Below are positions 1 to 12,533 of a DNA stretch of 64,000 nucleotides, in pieces. The notes under the pieces were generated by a model. That model ran no database searches. It was not told the origin of the DNA and was given only the letters and a program-made list of their open reading frames with translations. The DNA is from Amyloporia xantha (Eukaryota; Basidiomycota; Agaricomycetes; Polyporales; Adustoporiaceae): NCBI GenBank assembly GCA_036971615.1, contig JAYKKR010000004.1, positions 1,860,001-1,924,000 of the forward strand. Reading direction: 5' to 3'. The position numbers and the translations under genes were made by a program. Positions within the stretch are counted from its first letter, which is position 1. Every line of letters begins with the position of its first letter.

Positions 1-79
1 TCCCAAATGCCCATAACTTATATGTAGTTAAGTTGTGATGCTGTGGACGCGACAGTTCCAATTACTGTCCTCCATCATT

Positions 80-2662
80 TTAACAGGACCCATCATCAGT
101 CCATACGCCAGCTATGTATGACATTAATCAAGACATCACAGAAAGACACAAGATGAATTAACTCACCGGAGCCACCGGGGGTGTCGCCGTTGGTCCACCA
201 CTTGGCAGTCCACAAATCACCACCTAAAGAATCGAACATCAACATTCTGCTCTGATACCCGCAGCAGACAGTCTTACCATAAGAGGCCTCGTCTCCACCG
301 ACGTACGTAGCCTGTTGTTATAATATGGGTCATTGCGTGCATTATGACGGAACAGTAGTCAGGGTACACACAGTAGCACTCCAGGCGCCAACACCGCTGC
401 ACTGACCAGACGAGGTACCCGTGGAAGTCGCGGTGGTGGTTGATGTGGGGGTCGCGGTGGTCGACGTAGGGCTCGTGCTGCTCGATTCGCCCATGTTATC
501 GGCGATATTGGTCCACTCGCTGTCAGGATAGCTGCGGTAGAAATTCAGGGTGAATACGCTGGACGTGGATTTTCCAATCATGCTCGCTTACTCGATATGG
601 TTCTACATTGCGCCAATACTGAATCAGCCGACCGAAATAAACGTGTTTCCGTCACAGCAGCTTACCTGCGTCTGGTCGAGGCTTCCATATGTCTGAGAGG
701 TGGTATACACGAGGGACTCCGAACCAGTCTTGTCCGTCGAAAGCTATCATATGACTTAAGCCCCAGTATACGCAGAAAGCAACTCGAAAGCAGGACTCAC
801 ATCCCAGAACATCGAGCCGGCCAGACCGTTGCTGATCACATATTGCGCCTTCTTAGCGACGATATCCGGGGTATCGTACGAAACGAGCTCCTCCTTGCTC
901 GAGTCGTATGAGTAACTCGCCACGTCCGTGTAATTCTCGTAAACCTGGCATTTATCGTGTCAGCAATCCTGTGGCGTGCTCCAGAATAGAGCACGAACAG
1001 TAGCTCCCGCAAGAGGAAGATCACTGTAGGAATAGATCCCTGCCTGGGTCGTGCCGGGGCCAACCTATTTATCGACCATCGAGTGAGGAGTGTATCAAAC
1101 AGGATGGAGAAACCAAGCATACACCATCATAGGGGGCGCCGATGCCCGTCGTCTCCTCGAACGCGCGTCCATAAAGAGGGATGCCCATGCTGATCTTACT
1201 GGGGGTGGCGCCTTGCTCTAGATACCACTTGATCGCCTTATCCGTGGAGACGTTGGTGAGCGACGGGTCGTACAAATTGGCTTGGGGCAGGGGGGGGGGC
1301 GCGTTAGACACGAAAAGATCCACGCAAGCTGCATCAGAGCTAACCTTGGTTTGCCGTCTGTGTGCGCGAACGCAAGTCAGCCAGACTTCAACATGCCATT
1401 CAAGGAAGGCTGCTCACAAAGTTCAGCCAGGAGCCAGCATAATCGTATGCCTGGGAATGCAGTTGTAGGCTAGAGCATGCGCTGCGTTATGAACAAGGCC
1501 TACCATCAAGTTCCAGTACGTCAACGCAGCGTCCATCTGGGGGACGAGCATGTATTGGTAATTTGACCATCCAGCAGACACGGCCGCCTAGATTAAGAAC
1601 AACCAGCACTGTATCAGCCCGGAAGGAAACACCCGGTAGCCTCACATGACGTACCGTAAGCTGATAAGGTACCGAATCGCCCTTCCTGCTCGCTAGTGCG
1701 TCAAATGCAGTCCTGAGCTCCGTCAGCAGGTCCGCGAAGCCCTGAGCCAATTCCGGTGTGTTGGGGTATTCAAAGTCGATGTCGATGCCGTCGAGGCCGA
1801 AGTTCTCGATGTAGCTGACTGCGCTCGTGACGAACGTCTCGCGCAGGCTCTCGGTGGTGACGAAGGAGAAGTGGCCGTCCTGGGAATAGGTGTAGCCGCC
1901 GATGGACAAGAGCACCTTCAAGTTCCTGCGATTGGTGAGAATGTGGCGCAGGGTTGATACCAGCCTACGCGTCTCACCTGTTTGCCAGCTTGAGGAGGTA
2001 CATCTAGTCAAAGTTACTATAAGTCTGTGAAAGGAGAGGAGGCAACGTGCGACACACCTGCTTCAAGCAGCCGTAGAGGTTGTTCCCGGTGTCGTCCCAT
2101 GAGTCGCCGGGGAAATGTTTCTAAACACGACACTAAGATAGGTGCCAATCCACCATCTACGCGTTCACGCACCTGCTCGTCCGCGTAGGTGTCCGTCAGA
2201 GAGATATTTCCCGTGTCGGGGGACACATCAGCGAATGCATACAGGATGTGCGTGAGGTCGGACGGCGTGATGTTCGTCGGTTCTATAGCGAACTAAGTCC
2301 GACGCACCGGGCACTCAATCAGCAGTGGAGCACTCACGGAAGTTGGCGCCATAGATTCCCCTGCGAGTCGCGACGCACGCACGGCACGATCAGATTTGAC
2401 GATCGGAGGCGCGATCAGGCCGGCTCAGTGCTCACCAGTTCGTGAAGTACGCCGCCTGCACGTATCCCTCGTTCGCCCGCTTCTGCTCGTCCGCGCGCTT
2501 GCCGACGACGTGCGGCGTCGCGTCGCCCGTCGCGAACTCCCGCGGGGGTTCCTTGTAGTCCGCAGGGCGCTGCATCACCTGCGTCGCGTTCACGCACACG
2601 AGCGCGCTGAAGGCGGCTATGGCCAGGAAGAGGAGACGGCCGAAGGGGGTGGAGCGTGCCAT
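80..2662 (-). CDS. Secreted GH18 chitinase with C-terminal chitin-binding module
   Basis: Hydrolyses beta-1,4 links of chitin outside the cell or in the wall. The start at 2662 opens a typical signal peptide (hydrophobic [14 protein letters not shown]), then a KR-containing pro-region and the first beta strand ([10 protein letters not shown]). The barrel shows LLSIGGY and the GH18 catalytic signature [10 protein letters not shown] with its acid Glu (about 1770-1800), then [11 protein letters not shown] Ser/Thr-rich linker (about 420-490) leads to a CBM5/12-like module with GQCSG, a Tyr-Gly-Gly segment and [15 protein letters not shown]. The last intron is 112-166 (gtgagt..tag); splicing it gives [13 protein letters not shown] and a stop at 80-82, so the gene is complete. 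Several other short introns interrupt the barrel. Overall length and domain order fit fungal endochitinases used in wall remodelling or fungal-chitin degradation. Confidence 0.93.
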
Positions 2663-5600
2663 GGCTGGGACGGTGGGTGCAGTGTTCCTCAGCGGATGTG
2701 GGAGCTCTCGAGGCCTAGGCGGAGGCAAACGGGTTGACGGGGTGCAAAGGCGAGCGCGGGCCCTTTTGTACTCCCACTTCGCTTCCCGTCCCGGGACAGC
2801 GTGGACTCGCGAGGTGCGAGGTACAGAAAGGGCCTACGGTGCGCCAGAAACATACATTTAGACGCATGCGACGTGCGCGCTCTTGGCACTCGAGGGTGCA
2901 GTATGGTCGTCTGCACATGAGACCAGGGAAGTCCGCGCGGTGGAAGTGCTTTTGGTGAATCCGTCCTCGAGGGCTGATTATCATTCGGTATTGGGTTCCT
3001 TAGTCGGGCTGCCGTGGGGGTGCGCAGAGAATAGACCAGAATGAACCATAGCCTATCGGATAGTGCGATGATGATAGAACACGGGGTGAGCCAGGGCTGA
3101 GAATCGAACTACCGAGCTTTGCGCGCTGCTGCTGATAAGAGCCGGTGGCAATGGCAGGAATATGAAGGCACAACCTGGCACAACGCGATCGTGTCGGGGT
3201 GGTAACGAGCATGGACCACTCGAAGACCACATGAATCATCCTCGAAGATCATTCACCGGATTCCCTGTCCCGGAAAAGCAAATCACGACGTGAGCTACCG
3301 AAGGAGAACAAACGCCGACTTCACACATACATTCGACAATGTAGATGAACCATTCGGGGGACACGGAAGTCAAGTGCATGTCGCCTGAGGCAGCTGAATA
3401 GAGGTGTCTTGTTGCTGGTGAGCGTGAGCGCGCGAAATCAAGTGATGTTGATTCCGCGTGGATGACGGCAGGTGGTTGCGAATCGTCCTAGCAAGAGTTC
3501 CAGATAAGTACCCACACAGATCGGGAAGGCCGGGGTACCGAGGAAGCTCTGAACAGGCCAGTCCAGATAAGGACCCGAGGAAGTGATAGAGGATGTACGG
3601 CGCGATTCTGCGAATTCATACCGAAGGAGTACACTTGGTACACGCCCTCGAGGATCGTTACCCGGAGAGTCATCCCGAAGATGCATCATGCAGAGCTAAA
3701 CGACGATGTGACGTACTCAAAGAGCAGACAAGCACACGACCAGAAATATATGGTCACACGTACATCGGAGGAAGACGACTTGGATTTCCCCGTCAAGGAG
3801 GCCGAATTGGCCTTCACGCACACGATCCAGTGATAGTGATAATAGCAGCCGCATGGGGAGGGGACTTCCTTAGCAGTGTTTGTATGATCGCGGAACACGA
3901 GTGAGACTCAATGCTCTATCAGAGATAGTGTGTGCATATATATCTAATCGCCCGTCAAGCAAGCAGCTGCAGTTAAAGGGATGCTATTCCGAAGACAGCT
4001 TCACTGGTGAGTACCAGTGAAAATCCCGTCGGGGCGAATTGAGGCCGCAAGGGGGAGATATGTGGCGTCGGAGTGCCGAGAAAGTCCAGAGGGGGAAATC
4101 GTAGTGAGCGGAGTGCGAAGTCTTGGCATTCTTTTGTAAAATGCTACATTTCTTCGTTTCGTGTATATGCCTCGACGAAACGACACACTTCGCGTCAGTT
4201 TCATCACATACAACTCATTTTGTATCTAATTATATCCATGACGTCGCTCAGAGAGCCCTTGGCCCGTGCGCAAAAGATCTTTGTCACATAAAAGTCTCTT
4301 CTGCTCATTTTCGTTCAAGTCGCCCCTTGCTCTCGAACCACTACATCCATCTGCCTTGCTCCCTCCTACCCTCTCTGTGCTCCTTGCCCGTGCCTCCACT
4401 GGCATATAGCACATTTTTGAGACTCGAAGAAAGAGGTGCGCTACTTACCTCGATATTATGGCATACTCATTTCAGACTCCGCCTCAGCAGGGTGTATGCG
4501 TGAACTTTCGGCCTTATTAGGTATGTATGCCCCCTAATCTGGCGATGGAGTGCTACTTACAGCTGGTGTATAGCAGATAGCCAGCTGAAGACAGCGCGCG
4601 GGAGGCTTATAGCATATAGGGGCGGCTAGTCGACGGCGGAGAAGACCTATAGCGCAGAGGGGAGGATAGCATAGCATATATGCGGCTCATTTATCTGTAT
4701 GGGTCAAGTATGGGTCACCAAAATAAATATATTTATTTTCATCTATTTTGGAATAAATTCAAGGTGTAAATCGGAGCACCGCTGCTGAAAGCGGGGTGGT
4801 ACGAATGTAGCACATGGGGCAGATCTCCCTCGATATGCTCCGATTTCCCTCGAAATGCACGACTAAAAAGTCCGGAATTGTCGCTCAGAGCGTGGGGTAT
4901 CGGACTATTTCAGATGTTTCAGATTACTACTATTTGCCTCGACCTCCCCCGACGGGATTTTGACTGGGCCGGTGAGTACTCACCTGTCGAACAAGACTGC
5001 TTATATGAAGTCTTTCCTTATCTATGCAAGGCAGTACTTATGAAAGTCAACATGGTACATCATGATGAACCACGCGGCGCGCAGTGCCGTATGAAGCCTC
5101 TAGTCCTCTTCTCTCTAGTATACAATTCACGCACGTTTCAAAACGGTGGTTATCCATCTCTACGTGCCTCTCGCGGGGTGTTCAGGTTTGCTTGGTCAAT
5201 AGGGCCAGCCCTCAGGCTGGTCAAGCAGCCTGTATACACGACCGCGGTCTTCAGGTGGAATGAGGCTGATCGAGATCACGCGGCTGTTTCCGATAAGCGC
5301 TCGATTTGCATATCTTGGAAAAAGTTCCGAGCTCATTCGATACATGTACATGCGTTCGCTGGAGGGTCGATTTATGTCCAAAATTTCAAACAGCCCGGCA
5401 TGGCATTGTCATAAATGTGGATTCAAGCCCAAGGTCGAAGAGAGTTGAACATTTGATCTTGATACATCCACATGTAAAGCATTCCGAGCGCCGCAACTGC
5501 AATCAAATATGTCTGCCAAGCAGATCTTCAAGAAATGCTCATCACAAACGGCCGCGCAGTGAGCCATGAACACCACAAAAGTCAGTTGCAAGGCCTCCGC

Positions 5601-6856
5601 ATAAGTTAATAATAAATTAAAAACAGTGTCTCGGCTTCTAACGTGCGAATTCATCAACCAACGGTGCGGTCTAAAGGGCAGTCGAAATCGCTGGCGGGTC
5701 TGCCTGCTGACCGAGGCTACAGTGCTGAGGGAGCGTGAGCTGCGCCTCTGCTCTGATCCTATTCAGAGCGCATCATGCTACTGATTCATAGAGAGCCCGA
5801 TGTCTATCCCACGGTCGCAACCAGGAAACACATTCATCTGTGGGATATACATACGCTCAGTGCAGTCTCGCATGTGTGAGCGAGCAACGGTACTATGCAC
5901 CTCGGAAGCTACCAGTACGGCGATCATACCGGTGTCCAGCTGATACGCTTCTGTCTTGCGAACTGGCTCGGCTGCGGACATTTCCTCCTGACGTTGGTAG
6001 CAAAGTTGAGGATGTACCGTAAACGTATCGTTGCGAAGGCTTGACCACGTATTGGCACAGTACAGCAACTGGAGCCGATACAGAAGCGCGAACTTTGAAG
6101 TTCAATTTCCACAACCGACCTACAGTGTGATAGAACCAAGCCTCTATGTCGGACGCGTACGGTGACAACGATCGATATCCTCGAGGTCATATACGATAGA
6201 TGCTATCAGAGTGCCTCTGGTTCGAAGATATATATGTTGATATTGTTCGCTCTTGAATGTGTTCCATGAATATGGGAGATGAGGGGACAGAACAGCAGAG
6301 AGAATTCGCATTGAGAGAGCTCGAGTCAGTACGACATTCCGGTCGGATGATATACACGAGGAGCTGGAAAGTGGCTGGACTGCGCTAATGTTGATTCAAG
6401 GAAAGGACCCAGGATATATCCTACCAAGGAGACGATGAACAGAAGTGATTGTGTGCCTGTGTACGGAGGACAATGGAAGAGTAGCGAAGGGTGTCTTAGC
6501 CGAGTCGCTGCTGCCTACCTACGTGGGCGTCTGCGCTGGGAATAGAGCCAGGCGCTGTCGATTGAACTCTCCTCCTCTTGTTCATTCCTGATCTGCCTGG
6601 TCGGCGTCCGTCACGTATTCGGACTCGCTCTCTTCACCCGGAGTGAGGCCTGTACACATTCAACCCCCGTCGTTCACCGCCAGTGGTCCAGCGCGACCAG
6701 AACGCGTCCTTCTTTCGACTTTCGCCGTTTTCCGTTTCTCCTTTCATATACACCTTCGCCCACACCACCGACCCGGTATCGCACCGTCCAACTGTCTGGG
6801 CGCGCGCATAATCGTTCTTTATAATTCAAACATCTGCGAGATCGCACGTGTGGGAC
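2663..6856. other. Gene-poor 4.2 kb stretch
   Basis: No convincing gene is visible. Open frames exist but lack ATG starts, coherent splice sites or recognisable motifs; the longest (4878-5414) begins at a TTG. Structural items are an imperfect palindrome at 2758-2834, a perfect 20-bp AT-only palindrome at 4720-4739, and an 11-bp perfect inverted repeat (AAATCGGAGCA at 4768-4778, its complement at 4836-4846). The left end must hold the chitinase promoter and the right end the promoter and 5' UTR of the septation GTPase. Confidence 0.5.
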
Positions 6857-8077
6857 ATGTCTGCATCGGCGTCGTCGTCGTCCCCAACATTGACATCAGC
6901 AAACGCCGGCCCAAGTACGCAGGGCGTCCGACCATCACTCGAGAACGGCAATGAGCAGAACAGGTGAGGCCCGGGGGCTGCTTTGCGCGCGACGGCGCTG
7001 ACGTCGTCTCGTCCGTGCAGCGTAGTGATCAAGGTCGGCATGCTGGGGGACTCGCAGATAGGAAAGACGAGTCTGATGGTCAAGTACGTCGAGGGCCATT
7101 TTGACGAGGACTACATCCAGACGCTAGGTGCGTGCTGCCTGCGCTCGTCCCTGCTTCGCCTTTACGCTGACGCTGCACCAGGCGTCAATTTCATGGAGAA
7201 GACGATCACGGTGCGGCGGACGTCAATAACGTTCTCACTGTGGGATCTGGGCGGCCAGCGCGAGTTCGTGAATATGCTCCCGCTGGTCTGCAACGATGCC
7301 GTCGCTATACTCTTCATGTTCGATCTGTCGCGAAAGTCGACATTGAACTCAGTCAAGGAGTGGTATCGACAAGCACGCGGCTTCAACAAGGTGGGGGACA
7401 GTTCATTACAGCGAAGTCTACTTGAGGGCGCACATTGCCCCTCCTGGAACGGCTGGCAACACAAAATTATACCTCATTAAAGTCTCACCGGCCCTGCTCT
7501 AGCCACTAATGGCCAATAAGTCACTGTCTACATCATTTGCGAACCTATCATCCATGCCATTCTGGCTGGCTGGCTTATATGCTACGTTTGCTGTGTTGCG
7601 TTCATGCATGCCCCTTGCCATATTGCTTCACTTCATACCGTGACGAAACTGGCACGAGACATACTGGCACACAGCCCGTTCGCTATCCGTCATCTTTCAT
7701 CATCATCTGCGCTTGGAGTCAAACTGGAGTACCTTCTAACGAACATACTTCCATCAGACCGCTATCCCCTTCCTCATAGGCACCAAATTCGACACCTTCT
7801 CAACATTCCCCCGCGACGAGCAAGAGGAAATCACGAAGCAGGTGCGTTTCCTACCCGCCTACCCGCACGCGTGTCCACTCACGCACACACCCCGCCCCTG
7901 CAGGCAAAACGCTTTGCGAAAGCGATGCACGCGTCGGTCATCTTCTGCTCGACGTCCGCGTCGATCAACGTGCAGAAGATCTTCAAGATCGTGCTCGCCA
8001 AGGCGTTCGACCTCAAGTGCGTCATCCCCGAGATCGACGGCGTCGGCGAGCCGATCCTCATGTACGTCGACGTGTGA
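6857..8077 (+). CDS. spg1: Septum-promoting GTPase, Spg1/Tem1 family
   Basis: Small Ras-like GTPase that, in yeasts, sits at the spindle pole body and switches on the septation initiation/mitotic exit network. The start at 6857 gives a short Ser-rich N-terminal extension. The G domain has all motifs: P loop GDSQIGKTS, switch region with NFMEKTI, G3 as WDLGGQREF (the LGG form is typical of Spg1/Tem1), and G4 as GTKFD instead of NKxD, also typical of the family. It ends in YVDV with no CAAX box, as expected. Introns read at 6964-7020, 7128-7181, 7391-7757 and 7842-7903; all keep the frame. The third intron is unusually long (367 nt) for this locus. Convergent with the Dma1-like gene to the right. 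Confidence 0.95.
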
Positions 8078-9334
8078 CCGCGGGCGCGGCGCGCCGCTGC
8101 GTGTGTGCTTGTCGTCGGCCTGGCGCGGGGAGAGGAGAGGGGAGGGATCGGGGGGTGGGGGACAGAAAAGAATCTCGAGGTGTGCTGCCGCGGCTTGCGT
8201 TTTTTTTCATTCGGGGCTCCGCTAAACTGTGCTATCTGTACTGCTACGCGTCGTCGGACTTTTGGTGTTGGATTCGTGTTCTATCTCTCGGGTGCTCCGT
8301 GCCTTCTGTAATGTTTGCGTGCTGTGAGCACAGGCTCGGCGGTCCGGCTTACGGGCGGGACCATGGGCCATGGCTCCGGGACTGCCAGTACCATCCACCG
8401 CCATCCACCATCCACCACCTACGTACGAACAGCCCCGCCATGAGCTGGGAAGCCCGCTACGGACGTTCTCGCCGAGTGACAGCACCACCAGTACCCCGAT
8501 TCCCCTCCTACTTCGCGTTGATTTTTCTCGATATCTTATCCCATCCATACCCTTCTGCCGCTCCCCTTCCCCCTTCCTCCCTCGCACCTCGCGTCTGAAA
8601 CACCATCCGCCGGCCCCCATCGTGGTCCTTCACTGATTCCCCATCGCGTCCTACCGCCCACTCGTGTTCCTGTTGTCGTTTGTTCTCTGCTGCATTATCC
8701 TATGTCCACGTCTATCTCGCTCGTCGCCTGCATACTTATATAATGTCAACCTGCTCTTTGCCCATGCCCTACAAATCTACACTGCTGTTGGAATTTCGCT
8801 GAGACGCTGACATATAAAATGAGGTTCGACCCGCAAGGGCTGCCGTCAAGATGCAGCTAAAGTTTTAACAAGACATGAATAATATGGATATCTATCGCTG
8901 GGAATTAATAGTAGAGTCATATTGTACCATGGAGGTATCGTAAAGACAGAAAATCGATTATACAGACGAACAACAGCACCGACTCGGAACAGGCGACAGT
9001 ATTGGACAGGGAGAAAAAGTGAGGAAAGGAACATCCATCGGTGTGTGAATGTACGCATCGTAAGGGGAGTCAAACCGGGCTAGGCGAAGCTATAGACCGT
9101 GGGGACGTCGTGACGGTGAAGAATATACACACTCAGCTCGAGAAGAAGAAAGGCACAGAGCATAAAGTACATGCACGAGGTATCTACTCGGGCAGGGTAA
9201 TGACGAATGAGCGACCGTGAATGGGGAGAAACGAGGAAAGACACAATAAGCGGCAGGAGCCCGTCAACGGGACGATACATACCATATGTCACCAGCGTTC
9301 GCGCAACGTACAGCGCAGCCACGCACGCCCGGGC
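8078..9334. other. Convergent 3' intergenic region
   Basis: Lies between the stop codons of the Spg1-type GTPase and the Dma1-type ligase, so it should hold both 3' UTRs. The first part is G-rich then CT-rich; no gene, RNA or repeat was recognised. Confidence 0.5.
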
Positions 9335-11060
9335 TTACCGCTTGCGCTTGCCATGCGCCGGGTCCACGCCAGCCATCCCCATCCCCATCCCGTTCGAGCT
9401 CCCCTCGCTCCCGCCCTCGCCGCTCCCCTCGCCGTCCCCCTCGCCCTCCGACATGTCCACCTCGCCGCCGTGCGGGTGCGCGTGCACATGCGCCGGCCCG
9501 GGAACAGGCACCGGCGAGATCGACGACTCGCGCATCCGCTCTGCCTCCCCCCAGTCCTGCGCCATCATCAGCGGCGAGCCCTCCGGGAGCGGCGGCAGCG
9601 CGTCCTCCATCTCCTCGTCCGCGTCCTCCGCCATCATCACATACGTCCCGGTGGGCCCGTTCCCGTTTCCGGGCACTCTCCGACCCCGGATGGACTGCCC
9701 CATGCGTGACATGCTCGCGTCGGCCTCCACTTCTGTCTCCGCGCCTGCGTCGCGGTCCCGCTCGCGGCTCCCGTCGCCTGTGTGCGGCCGCTCGCGCTCG
9801 ACAGGAGTAGCCACTGCCACGACGGACGCCAGAGCCGCGACGTCTGCCACGGACTCTGCATCGACATCGCCCTCGATCTCCACTTCGACGTCCTCTTCTA
9901 GGTTGGCAAACGTGCGGCAGAGTGGGCAGGAGAAGGCAGGGTGGTGTGTGTCGAGCAGCGGGCGTATGCACTTGTAGTGGAAGGCGTGCGAGCACGGTGC
10001 GATGAAAAGAGCTTGGTTGATGGTGACGGCAAAGAGACCTACCAGAGGAGATGAGTGTCTGTCTGTATGCAGGAAGCACAGAGCGTACATACATATGCAG
10101 CAGTCGGGGAGTGCAGACTTTGGTGCCACTTTCTTCTCAGTCAGGCCCTGTGGCACCGCAATGGCTTTGAGTTGCTTTAAGGCATTGGCGCTGGCGAACA
10201 ATGAGCCTCATCACAAGCGGCACCGCGTTTCAGACTCACTTGAACGGATTCGCATGCGCCTGCCACTCCCGCCCCATCTCGATCTTGATCTTCACGCACT
10301 TGTAAATGTCCTCATTCCCGCCCTGGTAGTCCACCCCGAGCTGCAGCAAGTCGCCGTCCCGCAGCTCACTCGGCGACGACTCCGTCCCCGCGGGTGACAA
10401 TCTTACGTGGTTCAAGAACGTCCCACTGCTCGACTTTGTGTCCTTGATGAAGAACCTGCCGCCCATCTCCACCCAGATCTCCGCATGCGCCCGCGAGACG
10501 ACCTTGCTCTTGAACGCGAGCTTGTTCGACCCGAGCGCGTTCGCAGCGGCGAGCCCGAGCCCTGAGCGGTCCGTGAACCGCCCGATTCGCAGCGGGGGGT
10601 CGCCCTCGCGCACGTCGCGGCAGATGGGATCGAAGCGGAGCGATGTCCGCGAGGCAAGGTGGGGCACGAGGCGTATTCGGTGCGATTGCGACGAGCTGTG
10701 TGCATTGGAGGATGTCGGCCCTGCCGCAGCGGTGCGTGCCACGGCGACGACGGGGACCTGGGGTGTGGCCGTGGCGGCCAGCGTGCCTGCAGATCGTCTT
10801 CGGCGGAGCATCTGGGAGAATCCAGGAGCTGAGTTGGACTGGGATAACGAGTTCTGGATGTTGGGTGCTGCTGCTCGGCGTCGGTGTCCTGCAGGTTGGT
10901 CGTAGGGAAGAACAGGTGGAGGGGAATCTCTTGTTGCGGCTGACTCGTGGGCAGGTGGAGAGGGGTGTGATTGGGACGCGCCCCTTGGTCGTGGACGCAG
11001 GAAGCTACCTAGTAAAGACTGCCTAGCACTGGCTTCGGTCGCTATTGTCAACGGATCCAT
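9335..11060 (-). CDS. dma1: FHA-RING E3 ubiquitin ligase, Dma1/Chf-like
   Basis: Predicted ubiquitin ligase that reads phosphothreonine through an FHA domain. In fission yeast Dma1 delays septation during spindle stress by ubiquitinating Sid4 and so keeping Plo1 from the spindle pole body. From the start at 11060: a disordered Ser/Pro-rich N terminus (about 110 residues), an FHA domain (LRIGRFTDRSG, KVVSRAHAEIW, DTKSSSGTFLN), then a RING. A 45-nt intron joins NPF to NANALKQLK; a second in-frame intron (gtatgt..tag, near 10040-10095) must be removed to give CCICLFAVTINQALFIAPC, SHAFHYKCIRPLL and SCPLCRTF, a good RING. The C-terminal region of about 180 residues is Glu/Asp/Gly-rich, disordered, and ends in a basic GKRKR. 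It faces spg1 tail to tail. Confidence 0.9.
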
Positions 11061-12533
11061 CGATGTCGAAAGGGCCGTCGTCGTCGCTGTCGACGTTGAG
11101 GCGCTTGTCAGCCACTATTTAATTCCGGGCTGATTAGTACTGATCCAAATACAACCTTTATCGGTCGTCGGCTGTCGTCTCTCTAGCAGCGGAGTGGGTG
11201 ACAAACCCGCCTATATGTTTTGTTATGAGGACGGCTGTGGGCGAAAAGAGCAAAGTCTCAGACACACAGACAAGGGGAACTGCTGTCGGCTGCCTTCATG
11301 CGCTGAGCATCGCCTTGTTCGCTCCATTCCACCGTTCATGTCGGAATCTTTCATTTCTTAGTCAAGGCACCTTACCGTAAGAAAATAATGTAAGAAAATA
11401 CGGAAATAGAAACATTGCCCTGTTCCGCCAATGAGATAGGTCAAATTACTGGCGACAAGACTCCAACTGTGATGCAACTGCTCCACCTTTCCGCCGCACA
11501 CAGCTGTTAGCTTGTCTCAATCACCATGAAATAGCTGCCCTCCATACTATAGATTTGTTAGCCCTGGTGATCTGGGTATAAATTAATTGCCACAATTGCA
11601 CAGGCAGCCAAATGGGCAATCACTGGAGATCGGAGTGTGTTGCGATCGAAATCCTCATGGATAATGCATGCAAATGCATCAGCAAGTATTCTAGAGTTGC
11701 CTAGCACACTCAACCCTCTTCCTTAGGGCTTGGGTCACAGCATATCGCCCGGGGACTAATGAGTATCAAAAGCTAGGCGTTAAACACGCACCTTGGAACA
11801 TGATAGATTATCACCATTTGACAGGCTGGTTCTCACCAGCGATGATTATCGCGCATAACGAGGATGGGTGATTCAAGGGGAGCTTACACGCGTGCCGCCA
11901 AATCCATGCCAGTTGGTCACGGTTCGCCTTGCAATAACTGAGTGCAAGTGAATCAGAGTAAGCTCTCGCTAAATATCAACAAAGGATAATACAGTGGACG
12001 ATCTTGGTCGTATCGTTCCCTGCAATGATTCCGCTCAAGATGTCGTCAGCGTGATGCATTTCAAGTTGATCTTGGCTGCCAAATGTCAGTATGTATTCAA
12101 AACTTGCAAAACATGGCTTCGACTTCCCGCCTCATAAAAGGACACGCATCCAGGGTCTCGCAGCGCGAAACGCAACCCTGACAACACTGGCGAGTAATCC
12201 TTCAAACCGTTACCAGGCTTCAGCGGGCCTAGGCTCGTCGCGACAAGGCTGCTAAGAATTAATGAAGCCATCAAGAGCTCTTGCAAAAAGAAATACTGGT
12301 GGATATGCAAATCCAGAATTCAGCTCAAGAACTGTAGTTGGGACACGAGAGCACTGGCAAGACGTTGGGGCCGAGCAGATCGCGGTGCAACACCAAGCCC
12401 GCGCAGCAGCAAAGCGTGACGACCTATGCAACTACGCGTGACATCACGCGTTTGTATCCAAGGACGCGTCGCCAGCCGGCGACCCATTCCCTTTCTCCCA
12501 CTTTCACGCCCCCATCCATCTCCGGCCTCCCCG
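11061..12533. other. AT-richer intergenic region
   Basis: No open frame with coding character. It should hold the divergent promoters of the FHA-RING gene and the conserved gene starting at 12534. No repeat or RNA recognised. Confidence 0.5.

Noticed and set aside
3085..3125. tRNA-like T-loop sequence (AGTTCGATTCT on the minus strand)
   Set aside because: The flanking bases do not form a T stem and no D arm or acceptor stem could be found upstream. No tRNA or rRNA was identified in the window.
4878..5414. 178-codon open frame
   Set aside because: Starts at a TTG, no recognisable motif, no neighbouring exons.
9221..9977. Long plus-strand frames opposite the FHA-RING gene
   Set aside because: Ser/Pro/Arg-rich shadows of the Glu/Gly/Asp-rich C terminus of the real minus-strand gene.
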